Below are positions 34,111 through 40,110 of a stretch of 64,000 bases of DNA, one piece after another. Below the pieces are notes generated by a model. It saw nothing but the letters and a program-made list of their open reading frames with translations, was not told where the DNA came from and made no database searches. Numbering within the stretch: the first letter of the stretch is position 1; every line of letters starts with the position of its first letter. This stretch comes from GCA-2737725 sp965229355 (lineage in GTDB: Bacteria > Pseudomonadota > Alphaproteobacteria > Rhodospirillales > Rhodospirillaceae): the NCBI GenBank assembly GCA_965229355.1, contig OZ245869.1, positions 1 to 64,000 on the forward strand, given 5' to 3'. Position numbers and translations under genes: made by a program.

Positions 34111-35193
34111 TTAGCCTCGGGTACGGCCACGTCCGCGTGCGGTTTCTTCGGTGCGGCTGGGATCGCCGGTCCACGCGTTGTTTTCACGCGCTTGGCTTGA
34201 ACCGCGTTGGGCCGAGCGATTTTGGTTTGATCGGCCATTATTTGATCGCGCTGGGGCGTAGTCTTCATCGTCATTGTCATAGCCTGAGCCTTGGTATCCA
34301 CGGATGGCGCGCGAACCATAGCCGCGTGACGCACCATCGTTTGTACCGCGCGCGCTGCGGGTCTCGGAGTTATAGTCCTCGTCGTCGCGGTCATAGCCTT
34401 GATTCCCCTGATTGCTGTAACGATAGCCTTGGTCATGGTTGCGGAAGTCATCACCAGATTGATAGCGATCTGATTGATAAGGGTCCGGGGTGTCATAGCG
34501 CTCAGGTGGGTTACGGCCTGGACGTTGACTGTAATCATCTCGGGCATTGCGTGAGCGACCACGATAATCTTCGTCATGCCTGTCATAGCCTCTCACATCA
34601 TTATCGCCGCTTACATCATTGTCGCGATGTGTGAAGTAGTCGCGGTCTTCCCAATCACGCCCCTCAAGGTGGCGGCTGTTATAGCGCTCGGACTCGCCCG
34701 ACCACCGGCCACCACGGCTGGGGTTGGGGTTACCAAACTGCTCGCCGCGCTGGCTTTCGTTGTTTGCGTTACGTGAGGATTTGTTGGCGCGTGATGACGA
34801 CCCAGAGCGCGTCTGTTCTGAACGCGATTGCCGGCTGCGCGACGCAAATTCGCCTTCGTAGTTCCCTTCGCGTTCAGAGTTACCTGAATTATAGCCTTCA
34901 TTAGTGTAACGATCTTCATTGAACTGACGGTCATTACGCCCACGGCCATAATTTGGATGGGAAGACTGGCGATTAGAAGAGTTGCTTTCATACGACTGCT
35001 GATCAGACTGGAGGCGTGAGGTGCGCGCTTGTGGCGGGCTGGTACGCTGCGCATTCTGTTTCTTTGAGACCGCGGAGATATCATGCGCTTTATGAGAGGC
35101 TGTATTAGGCCCGCGCGTGGATGCTTGCTTCGTCGTTGCACTTCGCGACCGCTGTGATGCAGAAGTCGTCGCTTTCTTGCTCTTGGCTGTCAT
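34111..35193 (-). CDS. Long intrinsically disordered Arg/Gly/Ser/Asn/Tyr-rich protein
   Basis: 360 residues almost without hydrophobic amino acids. The N-terminus (1-45) is Lys/Ser/Thr/Ala-rich. The rest is dense in R, G, S, N, D, Q and regularly spaced Y, with many RG and RY/YDR pairs and repeated DDEDY units (for example HDEDYRGRS, RDDEDYNSE, NDDEDYAPA). There is no signal peptide, membrane part or recognised domain. Such Tyr/Arg sticker composition is known from proteins that form condensates or bind RNA, so that role is an inference here. AAGGTGAT precedes ATG 35193. A GAAAC-N16-CGTT promoter upstream and the GSR neighbours suggest stress induction. Confidence 0.75.
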   Translation of the reverse strand: MTAKSKKATTSASQRSRSATTKQASTRGPNTASHKAHDISAVSKKQNAQRTSPPQARTSRLQSDQQSYESNSSNRQSSHPNYGRGRNDRQFNEDRYTNEGYNSGNSEREGNYEGEFASRSRQSRSEQTRSGSSSRANKSSRNANNESQRGEQFGNPNPSRGGRWSGESERYNSRHLEGRDWEDRDYFTHRDNDVSGDNDVRGYDRHDEDYRGRSRNARDDYSQRPGRNPPERYDTPDPYQSDRYQSGDDFRNHDQGYRYSNQGNQGYDRDDEDYNSETRSARGTNDGASRGYGSRAIRGYQGSGYDNDDEDYAPARSNNGRSNQNRSAQRGSSQARENNAWTGDPSRTEETARGRGRTRG

Positions 35194-35301
35194 GGGATCA
35201 CCTTAAGTAAGTCCGGGTTGATGTGCTGATCTGAAATAGTTTGCGCGGTAGATGATAAAGTTGCGCAATGATCGGGGCCCAGCACGCTGCGTCGGTCCCT
35301 C

Positions 35302-35326
35302 AACGCCAGCGACGATATTATGTTTC
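35302..35326 (-). promoter_or_regulatory. GAAAC-N16-CGTT promoter for the disordered-protein gene
   Basis: On the minus strand GAAAC (plus GTTTC 35322-35326), 16 bp, then CGTT (plus AACG 35302-35305). It has one base difference from the EcfG consensus. Transcription start is expected near 35294, a leader of about 100 bases. Confidence 0.5.
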
Positions 35327-35444
35327 AGGTATGACAGAAAATTCAGCAGAATTGAATACGCACTGCACAAGAGTCGACTATACGTTGCAGAGACAATCAG
35401 CGCAGAGATAATCAGATAGTGATCAACACAACTGAATGCTTTGT

Positions 35445-35470
35445 GAAACTTTTCCAGTGCACATTGCGTT
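35445..35470 (+). promoter_or_regulatory. GAAAC-N17-CGTT promoter for the DUF421 operon
   Basis: GAAAC 35445-35449, 17 bp, CGTT 35467-35470. The expected transcription start (about 35477) coincides with the first ATG of the next gene, so the mRNA may be leaderless. The next in-frame ATG at 35507 is the alternative start. Confidence 0.5.
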
Positions 35471-35476
35471 TTCCTG

Positions 35477-36025
35477 ATGCCCACAACAGCATCAACGCCA
35501 CACGCTATGCCTCCTCAAAACCAACAGTTCTCCACCGACGTGAATTGGTGCTGCGATGACATCAAGCAACATCACCAGTTACAGGAAAAATTCTGGCGCA
35601 TACAGCGCTGGGCTTGGGCTTGCTTTGCCATCATTATTATTGCTGCGATTGCAGGTCTGACAGGATCTGGCGGAACATTTGCGCGATCAGAAGACCGTTT
35701 CAAATCAGGCGCAATTGATCTTCCCATCATTACGCGCGTCAGCGCATCTGACGATATCAAGATCACATTTGCGCCAGGCCGCAATCAGCGGCGCTTGCAT
35801 CTCTCAACAGCATTTCTGAACGCCTGGCAAATTGACACGATCCAACCCAGTCCAGATCGCACGCTGGCCGACGAAGCCGGCAGCACATTTTTCTTCAGCA
35901 CACGGCCAGGACAGTCCGCAGACGTACACTTGTTTGTAAGGGCCCGCGAACTTGGCGTCTTTCAAACCGCAATCTCAATCGACGCTGAAGAACGCATATC
36001 CCACAATGTCGTTGTGCTGCCCTGA
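35477..36025 (+). CDS. Uncharacterised single-pass membrane protein with periplasmic beta-rich domain
   Basis: 182 residues, no family recognised. A polar N-terminus has a WCC pair, then a positively charged stretch and one membrane helix (AWACFAIIIIAAIAGLTGSG, about 48-67). An extracytoplasmic beta-rich domain follows (PIITRVSASDDIKITFAPGRNQ, TFFFSTRPGQSADVHLFVRA). Neither start (35477 or 35507) has a Shine-Dalgarno site. The DUF421 gene starts nine bases after its stop, so the two proteins probably work together in the membrane. Confidence 0.7.
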   Translation: MPTTASTPHAMPPQNQQFSTDVNWCCDDIKQHHQLQEKFWRIQRWAWACFAIIIIAAIAGLTGSGGTFARSEDRFKSGAIDLPIITRVSASDDIKITFAPGRNQRRLHLSTAFLNAWQIDTIQPSPDRTLADEAGSTFFFSTRPGQSADVHLFVRARELGVFQTAISIDAEERISHNVVVLP

Positions 36026-36034
36026 AGGTGTTGC

Positions 36035-36481
36035 ATGGAAACCGTCATTCGCGGCCTCGCCATTTATCTCATTCTTTTGCTGATCGTGCGCCTCTCGGGT
36101 CGGCGCACCCTCAGCCAGATGACACCCTTCGACTTGATCCTCATTCTGGTGATTTCGGAAACGACGCAACAAGCCATGGTGGGAGATGACTTCTCGATCA
36201 CCAATGCAGTGGTGTTGGTCGTAACCCTGTTCTCAATTGATATTGGGCTATCCTTCGCCAAACGACATTGGCCGAAGGCTGAGCGTGTGATTGATGGCGT
36301 GCCCACGCTACTGATCGTCAATGGCGAACCGGATATGGATGCCTTGCGCAAATCCCGCGTCAGTATGGATGACATCGCCGAGGCCACTAGGCGTCAGGGC
36401 ATACCTGACTTGCGACATGTCCGCTATGCCGTGCTCGAAGTCAGTGGCCATATCAGCGTTATTAAGGCCGATGATCATTAA
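36035..36481 (+). CDS. DUF421 (YetF-like) membrane protein
   Basis: 148 residues. Two or three N-terminal membrane helices (AIYLILLLIVRLSGRRTLSQMTPFDLILILVISE, AVVLVVTLFSIDIGLSF) carry the family mark GRRTLSQMTPFDLILILVISET. The cytoplasmic DUF421 domain follows (VIDGVPTLLIVNGEPDMDALRKSRVSMDDIAEATRRQGI). YetF-type proteins are widespread and stress-linked in several bacteria, with no settled function. GAAGGTG lies before the ATG. The length is somewhat short against the usual 150-220. Confidence 0.88.
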   Translation: METVIRGLAIYLILLLIVRLSGRRTLSQMTPFDLILILVISETTQQAMVGDDFSITNAVVLVVTLFSIDIGLSFAKRHWPKAERVIDGVPTLLIVNGEPDMDALRKSRVSMDDIAEATRRQGIPDLRHVRYAVLEVSGHISVIKADDH

Positions 36482-36527
36482 CCCACTGCTACGCTACAGG
36501 ACGCTGATGAAAAACTTTATAAAATTC

Positions 36528-36552
36528 GGAACTTTCTGAGCAACGTGACGTT
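36528..36552 (+). promoter_or_regulatory. Perfect sigma-EcfG promoter for the PAS-HWE-REC kinase
   Basis: GGAAC 36528-36532, exactly 16 bp, CGTT 36549-36552. Transcription start is expected near 36560, just ahead of the kinase gene. The kinase is therefore itself a GSR target. Confidence 0.82.
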
Positions 36553-36691
36553 AGGCCGCACTTACAATAATCGCACCATCAGAAGGGTGCGCTGATAAAT
36601 ACGCTTGAACAGTATTTCGAAAATCGGTGACAATTCCCCCTACCATGGCAGCGGTCATGGCTTCTGGGTTTCTGACATCACCACACATTTT

Positions 36692-38470
36692 ATGACGCAC
36701 GATACAGCCCTGCTTGAAGCGCTTCCGGTGGCCGCTTACACCACCGATGCTGAAGGAACCCTTACGTATTTCAATGACGCAGCCGCAGAAATGTGGGGAC
36801 GTCGCCCGACATTGGGAAAAGAAAAGTGGTCCGGGGCATGGAAGCTATATCGTACCGATGGCCATTTGCTTGCCCATGAAGAAGCAGAAGTTGCTCAATC
36901 CTTACGTGAAGACCGCGCCATGCGTGGCGCGGAAACAATCTTAGAGCGTCCAGATGGAACGCAAATTTTATTTGCCCCTTACCCCGCCCTTATTCGCGAT
37001 AAAGACGGCAACGTCACTGGCGTCATTAATGCATTACTAGATCTGTCAGACCGCAAGCGTTCTGAGGCTGAAGCCGCACGATTAGCGGCCATCGTTTATT
37101 CGTCGGACGACGCCATTATTAGCAAAACACTGAATGGTATTGTGACCTCATGGAATGCTTCCGCTGAGCGCATCTTCGGATTTACTGAAGAAGAAATGGT
37201 GGGCCAGTCGATCTTAAAACTGATCCCGCCTGATCTGTATCATGAAGAAGAAGAAATTATCGGCCGCATTCGGCGCGGTGAACGTACAGAGCACTACGAA
37301 ACGGTGCGCCAAACGAAAAGTGGCAACACGATTGATATCTCACTGACTGTATCCCCTATTCTCGATAAATCGGGCCGAGTCATTGGGGCGTCAAAGGTTG
37401 GACGCGATATTACCGAACGCAAAAAAGCCGAACGGTTACAGCAACTTTTAACAAACGAACTCGACCATCGCGTAAAAAATACGCTGGCGACGGTGCAGGC
37501 TATCGCCACACAATCATTACATCACGCCAATAACCCGACGGACTTTAATCAAAGCTTTAGTGGCCGAATTCAGGCCATGGCGGCTGCGCATTCGCTGCTG
37601 ACACAAAACCATAAGAGCCAACTTCACGGCGCCAATATTGTTGAAATCGTGCGAAATCAAGTCCTGTTGGGTGGTGGTGATCCACGCATCTCTTACACCG
37701 GCCCTAACCTGCTGCTTGAAACGCAAGAAACTGTACACCTGTCTTTGGTCCTGCACGAACTCGCCACGAATGCGCGTAAGTATGGCGCGCTATCGGTACC
37801 AAGCGGGCAATTGTCAATTAATTGGCACACCCGCGAGCATGGCCGCCGCGAATTAATTCTGGAGTGGCGCGAGCATGGTGGGCCGCCAGTAACCCAACCC
37901 ACACGCACGGGGTTTGGCAGCACACTCATCCGGACAACAATGAAAGCTCATGGTGGAGACGCTACCATTGTCTATGCGCCAAGCGGCTTGTTGTGCACAC
38001 TGGAAATGCCGATGAGTGCAGAACGCGGACCATCGCAAGAGATGCATGCGACATCAACCATTGAGAAGAGCCGCAGCCCACAAGCATTGCCGCAAACTAT
38101 TCTGCGACGCGTCTTGGTTGTTGAAGACGAGCCGCTTGTCAGCATGGATATCGAAACAACCTTGCGGTCAGCGGGGCATGTCATTGTCGGGCCCGTTTCA
38201 ACGATAGAGGCAGCTCAAAATCTTGCTCAAACGCGGAATTATGACGTCGCGCTATTAGATATGAATTTAGGAGGCACATCCGTTGAAAGTGTCGCCGAGA
38301 TCGTGGCCGGTCACGGCATTCCGTTTGCCTTTCTGACGGGTTATGGCCAAGGGGCTCTGCCAGACAAGTTCAAAGGCACAGTGATTTTAGGGAAGCCCTT
38401 TAATCCCGATCATCTTTTGAATTTGGTGAACCGCCTGGGGCAACATCTCGATGCACCCAATGCCGAATGA
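36692..38470 (+). CDS. PAS-PAS-HWE histidine kinase with C-terminal receiver domain
   Basis: 592 residues from ATG 36692 (a TTG at 36605 would add 29 residues, and neither has a good ribosome-binding site). Two PAS domains (about 5-120 and 128-245) are followed by an HWE kinase: phosphoacceptor H259 in LDHRVKNTLATVQAIA, N box HELATNARKYGAL, and the WxE in LEWREHGG. A receiver domain closes the protein (VLVVEDEPLVSMDIE, phosphoacceptor Asp in LLDMNLGG, TGYG, GKPF). There is no membrane segment, so it senses a cytoplasmic or light/redox signal through PAS. HWE kinases commonly feed PhyR, as substrate or phosphate sink. It is controlled by a perfect sigma-EcfG promoter. Confidence 0.9.
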   Translation: MTHDTALLEALPVAAYTTDAEGTLTYFNDAAAEMWGRRPTLGKEKWSGAWKLYRTDGHLLAHEEAEVAQSLREDRAMRGAETILERPDGTQILFAPYPALIRDKDGNVTGVINALLDLSDRKRSEAEAARLAAIVYSSDDAIISKTLNGIVTSWNASAERIFGFTEEEMVGQSILKLIPPDLYHEEEEIIGRIRRGERTEHYETVRQTKSGNTIDISLTVSPILDKSGRVIGASKVGRDITERKKAERLQQLLTNELDHRVKNTLATVQAIATQSLHHANNPTDFNQSFSGRIQAMAAAHSLLTQNHKSQLHGANIVEIVRNQVLLGGGDPRISYTGPNLLLETQETVHLSLVLHELATNARKYGALSVPSGQLSINWHTREHGRRELILEWREHGGPPVTQPTRTGFGSTLIRTTMKAHGGDATIVYAPSGLLCTLEMPMSAERGPSQEMHATSTIEKSRSPQALPQTILRRVLVVEDEPLVSMDIETTLRSAGHVIVGPVSTIEAAQNLAQTRNYDVALLDMNLGGTSVESVAEIVAGHGIPFAFLTGYGQGALPDKFKGTVILGKPFNPDHLLNLVNRLGQHLDAPNAE

Positions 38471-38531
38471 AGTCCACTGCGCCCGCTGCCCAGAGTCTCG
38501 ATATTTTAAGTTGCTTCGCTTCTAAGCAAAT

Positions 38532-38813
38532 TTAATGCGCTTTTGGATCAGCGTTCTTTTTCATGGGGGTGTCGGTTAAACTCGCCGCTTTCTTCTCTTT
38601 TTCTTCCAGCTTTTGAACCAGATCGAGAAGTTCTTTCGGCAATGGCTCTTGCGCCACCTGATCGAACATATTGCTGAGCTTGCGGGTTAGCCAAATATCG
38701 AACGGATTATTTCCGTCATGCGCGACACTGCCATTCTTTTTGGAGTCAGCCGACTTGTGATCGGAAACACCACCGGCTTTTGTATCTTTGTCGGTGGACG
38801 ATTTATCCTTCAT
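38532..38813 (-). CDS. nepR: Anti-sigma factor NepR
   Basis: 93 residues. A polar, Lys/Asp/Ser-rich N-terminus (1-35) is followed by the NepR core (about 38-70): FDIWLTRKLSNMFDQVAQEPLPKELLDLVQKLEE, the two helices that hold EcfG and, when PhyR is phosphorylated, bind PhyR instead. The C-terminal tail is charged. Usually nepR stands before ecfG. Here it lies downstream, 173 bp after the ecfG stop, with two inverted repeats between. No EcfG promoter was found directly ahead of it. Confidence 0.9.
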   Translation of the reverse strand: MKDKSSTDKDTKAGGVSDHKSADSKKNGSVAHDGNNPFDIWLTRKLSNMFDQVAQEPLPKELLDLVQKLEEKEKKAASLTDTPMKKNADPKAH

Positions 38814-38870
38814 AACCAGCGACTAAACCCTATTAATAAGAGGACCTCACTATAGATACGTGGAATATGC

Positions 38871-38891
38871 TGACCAAAAGTTATTTGGTCA
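38871..38891. repeat. Perfect inverted repeat upstream of nepR
   Basis: TGACCAAA-agtta-TTTGGTCA, 8-bp arms with a five-base loop, without a T run. It is more likely an operator or RNA hairpin in the ecfG-nepR spacer than a terminator. Confidence 0.6.
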
Positions 38892-38964
38892 AAATGAATC
38901 TCCATACTGAACGTATGCTCGCCCGCGTATCTTAAGTCTTGTCCTTGGCTTCTCTGGCCGAGAA

Positions 38965-38991
38965 CCTAACGCAATAAGAACTCTCGTTAGG
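38965..38991 (-). repeat. Inverted repeat over the ecfG stop
   Basis: CCTAACG (38965-38971) and CGTTAGG (38985-38991) pair perfectly across a 13-base loop that includes the end of ecfG. There is no T run, so it is not a classical terminator. It could attenuate read-through into nepR or protect the mRNA end. Confidence 0.5.
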
Positions 38992-39595
38992 CCTGAAGCA
39001 GCAATTCAGACGTCTCGCTTTTGGTTTCGCGAAGCTTACGGCGAGGACGCTCTTCCACTTCTTCATCGTCGGCTGTTTCAGCAACCGGGCGTTTGGCTGC
39101 ATGCGGGTTAGGAATACCAGTAACAAAGAATTCCATCTGGGCACGAGCACGGTAAACGCGGCTCTTCACTGTTCCCACGGTGCAGCCAATAACATCTGCA
39201 GCCTCTTCATAGCTGAGGCCGCTGCCGCAAATCAGCACCAGGGCTTCACGTTGCGCGCGAGGCAACTTGCCCAAGGCTTGGCTGAGTTCGCGAACCAAGA
39301 TTTGGTTTTCTTGTGTCGAAGACGTCGCCAAAAATGCTTCCGGCAAATTGTCGATCGGCACAGCTTTGCGGTGCGACTTACGCATCCAGCTGATGAATTC
39401 GTTACGCAGGATACGATACATCCATGCGTTGAAATTGGTGCCCATTTGGAACTGCGTTCGGGCCCCTAAGGCGCGCATTGCGGTTTCCTGCAGCAGATCA
39501 TCTGCCATGGCACGATCATTCGTCAGTGCAATGGCATAACCGCGCAATTTCGGCAGTGCTTCAACAAGCAGTTGATCAAAGGTCTTATCAGACAT
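38987..39595 (-). CDS. ecfG: General stress response sigma factor EcfG
   Basis: 202 residues. Region 2 (MADDLLQETAMRALGARTQFQMGTNFNAWMYRILRNEFISWMRKS) and region 4 (LPRAQREALVLICGSGLSYEEAADVIGCTVGTVKSRVYRARAQM) are typical of the EcfG (ECF15) group, followed by a charged tail (about 160-202). It directs RNA polymerase to GGAAC-N16-CGTT promoters when PhyR removes NepR. GAGGGG lies about ten bases before ATG 39595. Its place between nepR and the PhyK-like kinase supports the call. A one-mismatch promoter at 39727-39752 could give autoregulation. Confidence 0.93.
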   Translation of the reverse strand: MSDKTFDQLLVEALPKLRGYAIALTNDRAMADDLLQETAMRALGARTQFQMGTNFNAWMYRILRNEFISWMRKSHRKAVPIDNLPEAFLATSSTQENQILVRELSQALGKLPRAQREALVLICGSGLSYEEAADVIGCTVGTVKSRVYRARAQMEFFVTGIPNPHAAKRPVAETADDEEVEERPRRKLRETKSETSELLLQA

Positions 39596-39726
39596 GTTCT
39601 TCAGCCCCTCTTGGACGTGCCACTTATAAAGAGATGAGCCAGTAAAACTCCTTACGTCAGCTTAGATCTCTTGGATCAGACGTTCGGAAGATTTTCTGCA
39701 AATCCTTTTCGTTTGTCGCCCCTATT

Positions 39727-39752
39727 AACGTTCAGACCTTTTTATGGGTTGC
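39727..39752 (-). promoter_or_regulatory. Possible EcfG promoter before ecfG (one mismatch)
   Basis: On the minus strand GCAAC-N17-CGTT (plus GTTGC 39748-39752 and AACG 39727-39730). There is one mismatch in the -35 element. Position and direction fit autoregulation of ecfG. The leader would be about 125 bases. Confidence 0.35.
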
Positions 39753-39919
39753 CATGAATTTTTCACAAAAGGTATTATTTTTCAACGCCTTAACCCCACT
39801 TCGAGTGATCTTAATTCAGCACTATGGGAAGTGGCTCGAAATAATAATGCTGAGCATAGGAGAAAAGTTCCGCAAATTTTTGGCAATTTTTCGCCCATTT
39901 TTTAATCGCAAAATATTTG

Positions 39920-39944
39920 GGAACTTTATCGGGAAACGCCCGTT
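39920..39944 (+). promoter_or_regulatory. Perfect sigma-EcfG promoter for a non-coding RNA
   Basis: GGAAC 39920-39924, exactly 16 bp, CGTT 39941-39944. No coding gene follows on this strand. The transcript would start near 39951 and meet a strong terminator at 40043-40084. Confidence 0.82.
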
Positions 39945-39950
39945 GTATCT

Positions 39951-40084
39951 GTACTCGTTCACGAGACAGCTTGTTGCGCTCCGTCCCCCACCCCAACCCA
40001 GGCGCAACAAAGTTGGGGGAGCTCCCCAAGGGCTCCCAATATAGGCCCCTCCCGTTCCCTTGTGGTTCGGAGGGGCCTTTTTTT
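39951..40084 (+). ncRNA. Putative GSR small RNA with C-rich loop (GsrN-like design)
   Basis: About 134 nt with no credible reading frame. Four hairpins can be drawn by hand. (1) CTCG/CGAG at 39954-39965. (2) Perfect 9-bp stem TTGTTGCGC (39971-39979) with GCGCAACAA (40002-40010), holding a 22-base loop with CCCCC, CCCC and CCC runs. (3) TTGGGG/CCCCAA at 40013-40029. (4) Terminator AGGCCCCTCC (40043-40052) with GGAGGGGCCT (40069-40078), then seven T. A perfect sigma-EcfG promoter precedes it. GsrN of Caulobacter, also GSR-driven, uses a C-rich loop to pair with G-rich mRNA leaders. The likeness is in design, as I cannot test sequence homology. The 5' end is estimated. Confidence 0.72.
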
Positions 40085-40110
40085 ATGTTGTCTCAATTGG
40101 GGCAGTGGGT

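Noticed and set aside
34104..34634. Long Met-rich and His-rich reading frames over the disordered-protein gene on both strands
   Set aside because: They are shadows created by the repeated Arg/Gly/Asp/Tyr codons of the real gene. They have no ribosome-binding site, and only the frame 34111-35193 has a promoter, a start site and a terminator that fit.
39754..40044. 96-residue reading frame overlapping the small RNA region
   Set aside because: It has no ribosome-binding site, runs through the EcfG promoter, and has an unlikely Phe/Arg-rich composition. The RNA interpretation explains promoter, stems and terminator better.
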